From Arthrobacter burdickii (GTDB taxonomy: Bacteria; Actinomycetota; Actinomycetes; Actinomycetales; Micrococcaceae): a DNA stretch of 64,000 nt. This document shows, piece after piece, positions 10,168 to 19,450 of this stretch. Numbering within the stretch: the first letter of the stretch is position 1; every line of letters starts with the position of its first letter. The notes below the pieces were generated by a model. That model was given only the letters and a program-made list of their open reading frames with translations, was not told where the DNA came from and made no database searches. The position numbers and the translations under genes are program-made. The stretch lies in assembly GCF_030433645.1 (NCBI RefSeq), contig NZ_JAROCG010000001.1, positions 1,426,001-1,490,000 on the forward strand. Direction: 5' to 3'.

Positions 10168-11712
10168 GTGAGCGTGCCGACCATCACCCCGAAGCTCCTG
10201 GTCTTCGCCCTTCCCGACCTCGGGGAGGGGCTGACCGAGGCGGAGCTCGTGTCCTGGCTCGTCGCCGAGGGCGATGAGGTCGCTGTCGACCAGCCGGTCG
10301 CCGAGGTGGAGACCGCCAAGGCTGTCGTCGAGGTTCCGTCGCCCTTCGCGGGCACCGTCGCCGTCCTGCACGGCAAGCCCGGGGAGGTCCTGGCCGTCGG
10401 GGCACCGTTCCTGTCGGTGCGCCCCGAGGGTGTCGACTCACCGGCTCCCGGTGCGACCACCGGCGAAAAGTCCGCGCAGGAGTCCGCGCAGGAGTCCGTC
10501 GAGCAAGCGGCGGTCGAAATGCGGGAGGACGCGGGGGTTCCCGCACCGGCGGCCCGGGCGATGGAGGACCGGCCCGCGGGCAGCGCGGGTTCGGGAAACG
10601 TACTGATCGGGTACGGGACCCCCGGCGGCCTCACCGGAGGGCGGACCCGTCCGCGCAGGAAGGGCGGCCGCCCAGCCGCATCCGCACCTGCCACCGGGCC
10701 GACCGCCAACATGGACCCCGGGGCGGCTCCCAGGGCATCGGCTCCCACGACAGCGGCCCGCGGGCTCGCACCTCTCTGTGTGTCCCCGCTGGTCCGCAGG
10801 CTGGCCCGGGACCACGGGCTCCGCCTGGATGCCATTTCCGGATCGGGGGAGGAGGGGCTCATCCTGCGCAGGGATGTGGAGCAGGCCCTCGCGCGATCGG
10901 AGGACCAATCCGGTGCGGTCCGATCGGCCGGTGACCAGCCGTCATCGGGCGAGGACTCCCGCATCCTTCCGGCACAGTTGCATGAGCTCGACTCCCGCTC
11001 CGGGCTCGCCGTGCTGGAGCGGACACCGCTCCGGGGAGTCCGCCGAACCATCGCCGACGCGATGACCCGCAGCAGGCGCGAGATCCCGGAGGCGACGGTC
11101 TGGGTCGACGTCGACGTGACGGCCCTCGTCGAGTTGCGTGAGGGCATGAAGCGACGCACCCCCGACGCGGTCCCCGGCATCCTGGCCTTCGTGGCCCGTT
11201 TCGTGGTCGCCGGCCTCGCCCGGTACCCGGAGTTGAACAGCAGGATCGCGACGGGCGGCGACGGCACCCAGGAGGTGGTGCGGGTGGACGGAGTGAACCT
11301 CGGGATCGCCGCGCAGACGGAGCGGGGGCTCGTCGTGCCCAGCATCCGTCGGGCGGACACCCTGTCCGCCCGGGAGCTCGACGCGGAGATCCGGCGCCTT
11401 GCCGCCAGCGCGCGTGACGGCAAGGCCTCCCCGTCGGACCTGTCCTCGGGCACCTTCACCCTCAACAACTACGGCGTGTTCGGCGTCGACGGCAGCGCGG
11501 CGATCATCAACTATCCCGAGGCGGCGATCCTCGGCCTGGGCCGCATCCTCGATCGTCCCTGGGTCGTGGACGGGCAGCTCGCGGTGCGCAAGGTGACCGA
11601 ACTGACGCTCGCATTCGACCACCGCGTCTGCGACGGCGGCACCGCGGGTGGGTTCCTGCGCTTCGTCGCGGACGCGATGGAGGACCCGGGGGCGATGCTC
11701 GCCGACCTGTGA
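10168..11712 (+). CDS. bkdC: Dihydrolipoamide acyltransferase E2 component
   Basis: Core acyltransferase of the complex, 514 residues. Residues 9-85 form one lipoyl domain with the lipoylated lysine in VETAKAVVEV; a long Ala/Pro/Gly-rich linker follows; a peripheral-subunit-binding domain begins at SPLVRRLARDHGL; the C-terminal catalytic domain ends with LAFDHRVCDGGTAGGFL, holding the active-site His and Asp. GTG 10168 is chosen because GGGAGG ends seven bases upstream; GTG 10153 overlaps the E1 beta gene. The single lipoyl domain fits BCKDH-type rather than many PDH-type E2 proteins, though this is not decisive. Confidence 0.9.
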   Translation: MSVPTITPKLLVFALPDLGEGLTEAELVSWLVAEGDEVAVDQPVAEVETAKAVVEVPSPFAGTVAVLHGKPGEVLAVGAPFLSVRPEGVDSPAPGATTGEKSAQESAQESVEQAAVEMREDAGVPAPAARAMEDRPAGSAGSGNVLIGYGTPGGLTGGRTRPRRKGGRPAASAPATGPTANMDPGAAPRASAPTTAARGLAPLCVSPLVRRLARDHGLRLDAISGSGEEGLILRRDVEQALARSEDQSGAVRSAGDQPSSGEDSRILPAQLHELDSRSGLAVLERTPLRGVRRTIADAMTRSRREIPEATVWVDVDVTALVELREGMKRRTPDAVPGILAFVARFVVAGLARYPELNSRIATGGDGTQEVVRVDGVNLGIAAQTERGLVVPSIRRADTLSARELDAEIRRLAASARDGKASPSDLSSGTFTLNNYGVFGVDGSAAIINYPEAAILGLGRILDRPWVVDGQLAVRKVTELTLAFDHRVCDGGTAGGFLRFVADAMEDPGAMLADL

Positions 11713-11763
11713 CCGCGGCCCTCCGGGCGGGGACCGCGGCGACGGGTATCCAGCGGTCCGGTA

Positions 11764-12039
11764 TCAGGCGTCGTCAGGGTTGCCGAGCAATCCCCGCTGC
11801 GCCAGGTCGGCCTCGGGCGCGGAGCCCTCGGGCAGCGGGTCCGTGGCGTCCGGGACGTCGTCCGGCACGTAGTCCTTCAGGCCGAGAGCGACTTCCTCGC
11901 GCTCGGTGGCGAGGGCGAGGGCGTCGTCGTCCACGTGGTCGTCGGCCTTCCCGTGTGTCTGGCGGGAGGGGCGCGGCAGGGCGTCGTTGTCGGGGTTGAG
12001 GTCGTCCAGGGTGGGGAACTCTTCGTTGATATCAGCCAT
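11764..12039 (-). CDS. Small acidic hypothetical protein
   Basis: A 91-residue, strongly acidic protein with no membrane segment. It is rich in Asp, Glu and Pro (for example DYVPDDVPDATDPLPEG) and looks largely disordered. The ATG at 12039 has AGGGTGGTGG just upstream. It converges on the E2 gene, 51 bases away. I do not recognise a family with confidence; composition similar to small actinobacterial acidic proteins is all that can be said. Confidence 0.55.
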   Translation of the reverse strand: MADINEEFPTLDDLNPDNDALPRPSRQTHGKADDHVDDDALALATEREEVALGLKDYVPDDVPDATDPLPEGSAPEADLAQRGLLGNPDDA

Positions 12040-12183
12040 TCCACCACCCTAGGAGCGGGACAGCGGCCGGTCGATGCGAATCCGCCGGCGTCGGGCGCCT
12101 TCCGCTTCGATTCCAGGCGACCTATGATCCGCCATCCGATGGCCGTACTCCGATGGTCGTACTCCGGTGCGGTTGAAGGACCG

Positions 12184-12189
12184 TAGGGT
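12184..12189 (+). promoter_or_regulatory. Possible -10 box of the uvrA-like gene
   Basis: TAGGGT ends seven bases before GTG 12197, the spacing seen at leaderless actinobacterial genes. It helps choose that GTG as the start. Confidence 0.35.
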
Positions 12190-12196
12190 GGGACTG

Positions 12197-14740
12197 GTGA
12201 TCGAATCGTTGAACGACGCCCCTGCCGAGCTGTCGAGTGTCCGGGACGGGTTCGTCCGGGTACGCGGCGCGAGCGAGAACAACCTGCGCGGGATCGACGT
12301 CGACTGCCCGAGGGACGCCGTCGTCGCCTTCACCGGTGTGTCCGGCTCGGGGAAGTCCTCGCTGGCCTTCGGGACCATCTACGCGGAAGCCCAGCGGCGG
12401 TACCTCGAATCCGTCGCTCCCTATGCGCGCAGGCTGATCCAGCAGGGACACACGCCGCATGTCGGGTCGATCACCGGGCTTCCTCCCGCTGTCGCCCTCC
12501 AGCAGCGCCGCGGCACGCCGAGCGTCCGCTCCACCGTCGGCACCCTGACCACGCTCTCGAACTCCCTCCGCATGCTGTACTCACGGGCAGGGACGTACCC
12601 GGCCGATGCTCCGGACAGGCTGGAGTCGGACGCGTTCTCGCCCAACACGGCCGCCGGAGCATGTCCCCGCTGCCACGGACTCGGGATCGCCCGGGACGTG
12701 ACGGAGAAGACGCTCGTCCCCGACGAGTCCCTGACGATCCGCGAAGGCGCCATCGCGGCCTGGCCCGGTGCCTGGCAGGGCAAGAACCTCCGTGATGTCG
12801 TCAGCGAGCTCGGCCACGACATCGACGTCCCCTGGCGCGACCTTCCGGAGGAAGCACGGGCCTGGCTCCTGTTCACCGAGGAGCAGCCCGTCGTCGAGGT
12901 GACTCCCCAGCGGGACCGTGTGGCCAAGCCCTACAAGGGACGGTTCTGGAGTGCGAAGAGTTACGTGCTGCACACGCTGCACGACTCCAAGAGCCAGCAG
13001 ATGCGCGACCGCGTCCTGCCCTTTCTGGAATCCGGGCCCTGCGGCGTGTGCGGAGGCAGCGGATTGCGCCCGGAGGCGCTCGCCGTGACATTCGGCGGGC
13101 TCTCGATCGCTGACGCCAACGCGTTGCCGCTGGGGGAGCTGGCGGCCCGGCTCGAGCCCGCAGCGACGATCCAGCATCCGGCAGCCGCGCACCGGTCCTC
13201 CTCCTCGGGCGAGGGTACGGAGGTGTCCGTCACCATCAGCAGGGACCTCGTGCAGCGGCTGGGCGTCCTGGTCGACCTCGGTCTGGGGTACCTGAGCCTC
13301 AACCGGGCCACGCCCACGCTCTCACCCGGTGAGATGCAGCGGCTGCGCATCGCCACGCAGCTCCGTTCGGGCCTGTTCGGCGTGGTCTACGTGCTCGACG
13401 AGCCGTCCGCGGGCCTGCACCCTGCCGACGTCGAGCCGCTCCTCGCCGTGCTGGAGGCCCTCAAGGATGCGGGGAACACGGTCTTCGTGGTCGAGCACAA
13501 CATGGACGTCGTCCGACGGTCGGACTGGATCGTCGATGTCGGACCGCTCGCCGGTGAGGGTGGAGGCACCATCATCTACAGCGGGCCCGCCGACGGGCTC
13601 GCGCAGGTCCCCGATTCCCTGACGGCACCCTTCCTGTCCGGGACTGCGCCGTCCCGGAACGGGCAGGGCGAGGTGCGGACGCCGACCGCGTGGTTGCGGC
13701 TCGAGGGGATCCACCGCCACAACCTCCGGGGGCTGGACGCGGAGATCCCGGTGGGAGTGCTGACAGCAGTGACCGGTGTCTCCGGCTCCGGAAAGTCCAC
13801 CCTCGTGAGCAAGGTCCTGGCGGAGGCCGTCGGTTCCCACGTGCGGGATGACACGCCGGTCGACGGCGAACCGGCCGATGACGTCGCGGACCGGGCGGCC
13901 ACCGTCGTCGGACGCATCAGGGGGCTCGAATGCATCGACCGTCTGGTCAGCGTGGACCAGAAGCCGATCGGCCGGACACCGCGCTCCAATCTCGCCACCT
14001 ACACCGGGCTCTTCGACGCGGTGCGGAAAGCCTTCGCAGCGACCCCCGCCGCGAGGGCAGAGGGCTACGGCGCGGGCCGGTTCTCCTTCAACGTGCAGGG
14101 CGGCCGGTGCGAGACCTGCCAGGGCGAAGGCTTCGTGTCGGTCGAGCTCCTCTTCCTGCCCGGAAGCTACGGGCCCTGCCCCACCTGCCACGGCTCCCGC
14201 TACAACGAGGAAACCCTGTCGGTGAGGTTCAAAGGGCGCACCATCGCCGATGTCCTCGGGATGACGGTCGATCAAGCGGCAGGCTTCCTCGGTGATGTCC
14301 CGGGCGCGGCCCGTTCCCTCGCCACGCTTCGGGAGGTCGGGCTCGGCTACCTGCGGCTCGGCCAGCCTGCGACCGAGTTGTCCGGAGGAGAGGCCCAGCG
14401 CATCAAACTGGCTACCGAACTCCAGCGTGCCCGGCGCGGTTCCACCCTCTACCTGCTCGACGAACCGACCACGGGGCTGCATCCCGCGGACGTCGTCCTG
14501 CTCCTCGCCCAGCTACGGAAGCTGGTGGAGGCCGGCAACACTGTCGTCGTCGTGGAGCACACCATGGCTGTCGTCGCCGCCGCCGACTGGGTGGTCGACC
14601 TCGGTCCCGGCGGCGGCTCGGCCGGTGGCCGGATCGTCGCCACCGGGACTCCGCAGCAGGTTGCCGCGCTCGCTTCGGGGACGAGCGTCACGGCGCCCTA
14701 CCTCGCGGACTACCTCGACGGTCGCCCTCCGGCAGCGTGA
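12197..14740 (+). CDS. UvrA-like ATPase lacking the UvrB-binding segment (class II UvrA)
   Basis: An 847-residue tandem ABC ATPase of the UvrA family. Both Walker A motifs are intact (GVSGSGKSS about 47, GVSGSGKST in the second half). The first signature is LSPGE, the second the canonical LSGGE. Compared with E. coli UvrA (about 940 residues; first zinc cysteines 253-283), the distance from Walker A to CPRCHG is about 110 residues rather than 250, so the UvrB-binding domain is missing, and the first zinc module keeps only one Cys pair. The second zinc module (CETCQ and CPTCH) is complete. Such paralogues (UvrA2, DrrC) are linked to damage or drug tolerance rather than canonical excision repair. 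A housekeeping uvrA should exist elsewhere. Confidence 0.9.
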   Translation: MIESLNDAPAELSSVRDGFVRVRGASENNLRGIDVDCPRDAVVAFTGVSGSGKSSLAFGTIYAEAQRRYLESVAPYARRLIQQGHTPHVGSITGLPPAVALQQRRGTPSVRSTVGTLTTLSNSLRMLYSRAGTYPADAPDRLESDAFSPNTAAGACPRCHGLGIARDVTEKTLVPDESLTIREGAIAAWPGAWQGKNLRDVVSELGHDIDVPWRDLPEEARAWLLFTEEQPVVEVTPQRDRVAKPYKGRFWSAKSYVLHTLHDSKSQQMRDRVLPFLESGPCGVCGGSGLRPEALAVTFGGLSIADANALPLGELAARLEPAATIQHPAAAHRSSSSGEGTEVSVTISRDLVQRLGVLVDLGLGYLSLNRATPTLSPGEMQRLRIATQLRSGLFGVVYVLDEPSAGLHPADVEPLLAVLEALKDAGNTVFVVEHNMDVVRRSDWIVDVGPLAGEGGGTIIYSGPADGLAQVPDSLTAPFLSGTAPSRNGQGEVRTPTAWLRLEGIHRHNLRGLDAEIPVGVLTAVTGVSGSGKSTLVSKVLAEAVGSHVRDDTPVDGEPADDVADRAATVVGRIRGLECIDRLVSVDQKPIGRTPRSNLATYTGLFDAVRKAFAATPAARAEGYGAGRFSFNVQGGRCETCQGEGFVSVELLFLPGSYGPCPTCHGSRYNEETLSVRFKGRTIADVLGMTVDQAAGFLGDVPGAARSLATLREVGLGYLRLGQPATELSGGEAQRIKLATELQRARRGSTLYLLDEPTTGLHPADVVLLLAQLRKLVEAGNTVVVVEHTMAVVAAADWVVDLGPGGGSAGGRIVATGTPQQVAALASGTSVTAPYLADYLDGRPPAA

Positions 14741-14765
14741 CGTACCACATCCCCTTCAGGAGAGG

Positions 14766-15392
14766 TCAACCGGATTCCTGCAGGCACGAGCTGAGGCGTT
14801 TGATGCCGTCGCGGATCCGGGTCTTCGCCGTCGGCACGGGGATGCCCAGATGGTCGGCGACCTGGGCGTAGGTCATGCCCGCGTAATACGCGAGATCGAT
14901 CGCCTCACGCTGCACTGCGGAGAGCATGCCCAGGCCCGCCCGGACCGCGTCGGTCTCGGTCCGCTGGACGACGGCGTCGGCGACCTGGTCGTAGTCGACA
15001 TTCCGGTTCCTGATGCCCCAGTTCAGATCCCTCGCGCGGTGGGATTCCTCGGCGCGGACCCTGTCCACCGCGCGGCGGTGCGCGAGCGTCAGAATCCATG
15101 ACATCCCCGAGCCCAGGGCGGGATCGAAACGGGCTGCTCCACCCTGCCAGAGGGCGAGGTACACGTCCTGCGTCGTTTCGGCGCTCAGCTCCGCGTCCAC
15201 CAGCACCCTGCGCACAAGCCCGTACACGCGGCGGGAGGTGCACTCATACAGTGCGGTGAACGCCGGCACATCACCGTCAGCGACATGAAGCAGCAACGCA
15301 TCGACTGACACCGGGCCGCCGGTGTCAGCGCGGGCAGATGGATCCGACGGACTCGTACGAGGCGAGAGAATTGGCAACGGAGCAGTGAGCAT
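14766..15392 (-). CDS. ECF RNA polymerase sigma factor (SigK-like)
   Basis: A 208-residue ECF sigma factor. Region 2 runs from AFTALYECTSRRVYGL to TLAHRRAVDRVRAEE, and region 4 is seen in LSAVQREAIDLAYYAGMTYA followed by VADHLGIPVPTAKTRIRDGI. Sequence style (ETTQDVYLALWQ) is closest to the SigK group, which is usually cotranscribed with the membrane anti-sigma RskA; no anti-sigma gene lies on either side here. ATG 15392 has AGAAGG upstream; GTG 15311, just before VDALLLHV, is a plausible shorter start. Target genes are not evident. Confidence 0.88.
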   Translation of the reverse strand: MLTAPLPILSPRTSPSDPSARADTGGPVSVDALLLHVADGDVPAFTALYECTSRRVYGLVRRVLVDAELSAETTQDVYLALWQGGAARFDPALGSGMSWILTLAHRRAVDRVRAEESHRARDLNWGIRNRNVDYDQVADAVVQRTETDAVRAGLGMLSAVQREAIDLAYYAGMTYAQVADHLGIPVPTAKTRIRDGIKRLSSCLQESG

Positions 15393-15550
15393 ATGACTGA
15401 GACCTTCTAGGAACCACCACGTTCAACCAGAGGCCCACGACACTGTGCGCCACGACCCGCCTGATTGCTAAGTAACCTAAGGACATCCAACCACAGGTTG
15501 CAGAGTGCCACCAGAGACCCGGCTCAGCCACCGGGGCCGGTGTTTGCGCA

Positions 15551-16660
15551 TCAGGTCCAGTAGAGAAGCCGGGCAGCCGGCAGGCGCCGCTCGAGCTCCT
15601 CCGTGAACCACTCCCGCATCTCCGTCATGGTCTGCTTCGGGTACACGTACTTCACTCCGCCGAATTTCGAACGCTTCTGGCTCCGCAGATCCTCGTCCAT
15701 CTCGAGCTTGGTCTTCGGGTACCACCCCAGCAACACCTCCTTGCTAGCGGGGGTGAAGCGGTGCGTGATGATCTCGGCCGTGAGATCGAGGTCACCGATG
15801 CCGGCGACCGCGCCGGAGACGTCATCCAGCAACGCGCCGTACTGCTCTCGCCAGCCAGGGATCGGCATGATCGGGGCGATCGTCAGGCCCACCCGGTAGC
15901 CGGCGGCCGCCACCGCGCGGAGAGCGGCGAGGCGCGCCGGCATGCGTGCGGTTCCGCCCTCGAAGCGGTTTGCCACCTCTGCAGCGTTGACCGAGAACCG
16001 GACGCGCGTCCGCCGCCCGTGGTCCAGAGTCACCAGTTCACCGACGTCGTCGAACTTCGTCGTGAACCGCATCTGCACGTCGCTGCCGAACTCACCCGCA
16101 CCGACGCGGGAGATGGCGGCGGCAAGCGAACCGGTGACGCTCTCGATGCCGAGCGGGTCGGTGTAGCAGGACATCTCGAAGGTCGTACCCTCGTTCCCGC
16201 GCTCCAGTGTGCCGCGGGTGACGGAGCCCCTACCGGCGTGAGTGCGTATGCCATCCAGCACATCGTCGATATTGGCGTACACGCGGGTCACGGGCGGCCC
16301 CTGCAGGGATCCGGCGAGGTAACAGTACTGGCAGTGGGCGGGGCAACCCTTCGCGAGGTCGATCCGCCAATCAGCGCTCGGCGGGATCGGCTGCGGCTTG
16401 AGGGCACTGGGAGGGGCTACGACGACCGCGAGCGTGTTCTTCGCCGACGCATAGGTCTCGCGCTCACTGGCACCGCGGAGGCCCGTGAGCGCATTTCCGG
16501 GCAGGAACCGGATGTCGTCGACCCCGGCACGCTCGCAACGCCTGATGATCTCGGCAGTGTGCGGTAGGTCCGCCGCAGCCCGGGTAATCATGACGTGTTG
16601 GGGAACCCACAGACGCGTGGGAGAGATAGTGGTCAGATCCAGTTCCTGGGGTGTCGTCAT
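15551..16660 (-). CDS. Spore photoproduct lyase-like radical SAM protein
   Basis: A 369-residue radical SAM enzyme. The cluster motif is CPAHCQYC, a CX3CX2C spacing typical of the SPL family, preceded by WRIDLAKG. A further cysteine in FEMSCYTDPLG lies where SPL proteins carry their conserved catalytic-region cysteine. The C-terminal WYPKTKLEMD and FGGVKYVYP motifs are family-typical. SPL repairs the UV-induced thymine spore photoproduct; in a non-sporulating actinobacterium the substrate may differ. ATG 16660 is chosen because homology begins there and the longer upstream frame has no family match. Divergent from glgX with a 256-base shared promoter region in which I see no clear -35/-10 pair. 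Confidence 0.8.
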   Translation of the reverse strand: MTTPQELDLTTISPTRLWVPQHVMITRAAADLPHTAEIIRRCERAGVDDIRFLPGNALTGLRGASERETYASAKNTLAVVVAPPSALKPQPIPPSADWRIDLAKGCPAHCQYCYLAGSLQGPPVTRVYANIDDVLDGIRTHAGRGSVTRGTLERGNEGTTFEMSCYTDPLGIESVTGSLAAAISRVGAGEFGSDVQMRFTTKFDDVGELVTLDHGRRTRVRFSVNAAEVANRFEGGTARMPARLAALRAVAAAGYRVGLTIAPIMPIPGWREQYGALLDDVSGAVAGIGDLDLTAEIITHRFTPASKEVLLGWYPKTKLEMDEDLRSQKRSKFGGVKYVYPKQTMTEMREWFTEELERRLPAARLLYWT

Positions 16661-16916
16661 CACTCTGTACAACAACCTGGACGACGGGTATGTTCCGTCA
16701 GGTTCCGGTGGCAGTCCATTACTGACAGCAGGCCCGGGACTTGTGACGGCTTCATCCCGGTGCATTTCTCCACGCCGGGAACGGAGGCTCGAATATGGTG
16801 GGTTCCAGCGAGGGAAGGGCGTGGATTCTCCGATGCTGGGACGCTGCAGGGGTCGGCGATGCCAGGCGCTGACGGAAGCACAGGTTCGTTCTCCCGCTCC
16901 TGAAGGAAGGGCGAAC

Positions 16917-19136
16917 ATGGACGTGTGGGCAGGCACCCCGTATCCGCTAGGGGCGACCTATGACGGCAACGGCACGAATTTTGCGGTGTTCAGCGAAGCG
17001 GCCACGGCCGTGCATCTGTGCCTGTTCGACGAGGCCGGCACCGAGTACCGGATTCCGCTGGAGGCCGTGGATGCTTTCGTGTGGCATTGCTACCTGCCGC
17101 ATGTGATCCCGGGCCAGAGGTACGGATACCGGGTGGAGGGCCCTTTTGACCCGTTCCGGGGTGCGCGGTGCAACCCCGCCAAGCTGTTGCTGGACCCCTA
17201 TGCAAAGGCGATCAGTGGAGACGTCCGTTGGGGGCCGGCGGTGTTCTCCCACGATCCCGGTGATCCCGGATCCTTCAATGCGGAGGATTCGGCTGCCTCG
17301 ACCATGCGGTCGGTGGTCATCAGTCCGTTCTTCGACTGGCAGGGGGACCGGCCCCCACGGATCCCGTATCACGACTCGGTGATCTACGAGGCTCACGTGA
17401 AGGGCCTGACCATGCGGCACCCCGAAGTGCCGGCCGCGGAACGGGGAACCTTTGCCGGGGTCGCTCACCCGGCGGTCATCGAGCATCTGCAGAAGCTCGG
17501 GGTGACCGCGATCGAACTGATGCCGGTCCATCAGTTCGTCCATGACGGGCTGTTGCTGGAGAGGGGGCTGTCCAACTACTGGGGTTACAACAGCATCGGC
17601 TTCTTCGCCCCGCACAATGGCTACAGTTCGACCCCGGAACCGGGGCAGCAGGTCCAGGAGTTCAAGGCCATGGTCCGGTCCCTGCACCAGGCCGGGATCG
17701 AGGTGATCCTCGACGTGGTGTACAACCACACCGCGGAGGGCAACCACCTGGGTCCCACCCTGTCGTTCAAGGGCCTGGACAACTCTGCCTACTACCGGCT
17801 CGTCGAAGGCGACCGGCAGTACTACACGGACTACACGGGCACCGGGAATACCCTGAACGTCCGCCATCCCCACTCCCTGCAGCTGATCATGGACTCCCTG
17901 CGCTACTGGGTGGTCGAGATGCACGTGGACGGCTTCCGTTTCGATCTCGCCGCCGCGCTGGCTCGCGAGTTCTACGAGGTGGACCGGCTGGCCAGTTTCT
18001 TCGACCTGGTGCAGCAGGACCCGGTCGTCTCCCAGGTGAAGTTGATCGCCGAGCCGTGGGACGTCGGACCCGGCGGCTATCAGGTGGGCAACTTCCCGCC
18101 GCAGTGGACGGAATGGAACGGCAAGTTCCGGGATGCGGTGCGTGACTTCTGGCGCGGAGCGCCGGCCACCTTGGGAGAGTTCGCCTCACGTCTTGCCGGA
18201 TCAGCGGACCTCTACGAGTCCTCAGGCCGCCGCCCGGTCGCCTCGATCAACTTCGTCACCGCCCACGACGGCTTCACCCTGCGCGACCTGGTGTCCTACA
18301 ACGAGAAGCACAACCATGCCAACGGCGAGAACAATCAGGATGGGGAGTCCCACAACCGCTCCTGGAACTGCGGAGTGGAAGGCCGCACCGACAACGCCGA
18401 GATCCTGGCCCTCCGCGCCCGGCAGCAGCGAAACCTCCTGGCCACCCTGATGGTCTCCCAGGGGGTACCGATGCTGGTGCACGGCGATGAGTCGGGCCGT
18501 AGCCAAGAGGGCAACAACAATGCGTACTGCCAGGACAACGAGTTGACCTGGGTGAACTGGGATCACGTCGACAAGCCGCTGAGTGAATTCGTCGCGGTGC
18601 TTTCCCGGCTGCGCCGCCAGCACCCCACCTTCCGGCGCAACCGATTCTTCAGCGGACGGCCGATCGAACGGGAACAAGGCCAGCCGTTGCCTGACATCGT
18701 GTGGTTGAACCCCGATGGTGCACCCATGCTGCCCTCCGATTGGGGTCAGCCGCTCGCCCGTGCCCTGGGGGTCTTCTACAACGGGGCCTCGATCGGCAAG
18801 GACTGGCGGGGACGCCCCATCACGGACGTGAACTTCCTGCTGTGCTTCAACTCCCACGACCGGCCCGTGACCTTCACGCTGCCGCCGGATGAATACTCCC
18901 CGCAGTGGGAAGTGGCTCTGGACACGGCGGGCACGATCGTCGGTACAGCAACCGTGGCAGCCGGGACGAACCTCGAGGTGGCGGACAAATCGGTCCTCAT
19001 CCTCCGGGCCCACACTGCTCCCCTCGAGGAACCGGATCACTCCGTGGCAGCGTCCCTGGCCGCCCTCGCCGCAGGACCGGATGAGGGAGATCGGCCAGCT
19101 GTTCAGTCAGAACAGGAGGATCACGACCAGGGGTAG
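16917..19136 (+). CDS. glgX: Glycogen debranching enzyme GlgX
   Basis: A 739-residue GH13 debranching enzyme that removes alpha-1,6 branches from glycogen after phosphorylase action. An N-terminal CBM48 domain begins at YPLGATYDGNGTNFAVFSEA; the catalytic barrel carries DVVYNHTAEG, the nucleophile in VDGFRFDLA (Asp about 343), the acid/base in IAEPWDVG (Glu about 379) and NFVTAHDGFTL. GAAGGAAGG upstream fixes ATG 16917. The tail after the C-terminal beta domain is acidic and probably disordered. The gene is alone; no treY, treZ or other glycogen gene is adjacent. Confidence 0.94.
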   Translation: MDVWAGTPYPLGATYDGNGTNFAVFSEAATAVHLCLFDEAGTEYRIPLEAVDAFVWHCYLPHVIPGQRYGYRVEGPFDPFRGARCNPAKLLLDPYAKAISGDVRWGPAVFSHDPGDPGSFNAEDSAASTMRSVVISPFFDWQGDRPPRIPYHDSVIYEAHVKGLTMRHPEVPAAERGTFAGVAHPAVIEHLQKLGVTAIELMPVHQFVHDGLLLERGLSNYWGYNSIGFFAPHNGYSSTPEPGQQVQEFKAMVRSLHQAGIEVILDVVYNHTAEGNHLGPTLSFKGLDNSAYYRLVEGDRQYYTDYTGTGNTLNVRHPHSLQLIMDSLRYWVVEMHVDGFRFDLAAALAREFYEVDRLASFFDLVQQDPVVSQVKLIAEPWDVGPGGYQVGNFPPQWTEWNGKFRDAVRDFWRGAPATLGEFASRLAGSADLYESSGRRPVASINFVTAHDGFTLRDLVSYNEKHNHANGENNQDGESHNRSWNCGVEGRTDNAEILALRARQQRNLLATLMVSQGVPMLVHGDESGRSQEGNNNAYCQDNELTWVNWDHVDKPLSEFVAVLSRLRRQHPTFRRNRFFSGRPIEREQGQPLPDIVWLNPDGAPMLPSDWGQPLARALGVFYNGASIGKDWRGRPITDVNFLLCFNSHDRPVTFTLPPDEYSPQWEVALDTAGTIVGTATVAAGTNLEVADKSVLILRAHTAPLEEPDHSVAASLAALAAGPDEGDRPAVQSEQEDHDQG

Positions 19137-19450
19137 ATTCAGGGTGTAACCGGTGAGGGAGTCAGCTGGGGTGGCCCCCGGTCCGCCCGGGTGAGCAATG
19201 AGCGTCCGCTACGGCGGACGTCCACGGGCCGAGCTTGCCGGGGCTTACACCCCCGGGCGTGCGGGTCTACTGGGGAGGCACCCTCCAGCCGGCGATGCAA
19301 GGAGACCCCGGCATGGACGTTCGCGTGCCCGGGCAGCTCATCTTCTGCACGGCCGCGGCCAGACACATTGCCAAGGCCATCTCCGCCGGCTTGTCAGCGG
19401 AACAACCAGCGCCATGAGTTCCAGCAACGACGTGCCACGGAATGAGGGCC
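19137..19450. other. Convergent intergenic stretch after glgX
   Basis: These 314 bases separate glgX from the convergent MocR gene. The only structure I see is a small hairpin (listed separately). A 34-codon frame at 19313-19417 (MDVRVPGQLIFCTAAARHIA at its start) follows AAGGAGA and could be a small gene, but nothing else supports it. Confidence 0.3.
19203..19220. terminator. Weak terminator-like hairpin after glgX
   Basis: CGTCCGC-TACG-GCGGACG forms a perfect 7-bp stem with a 4-base loop, 67 bases past the glgX stop. There is no T-tract, so termination is only suggested by position between convergent genes. Confidence 0.4.

Noticed and set aside
11713-11763. Terminator after the bkd operon
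   Set aside because: The two CCGCGG copies are direct repeats of GACCGCGG that are self-palindromic; pairing gives only a short stem and no T-tract, so it is not listed as a feature.
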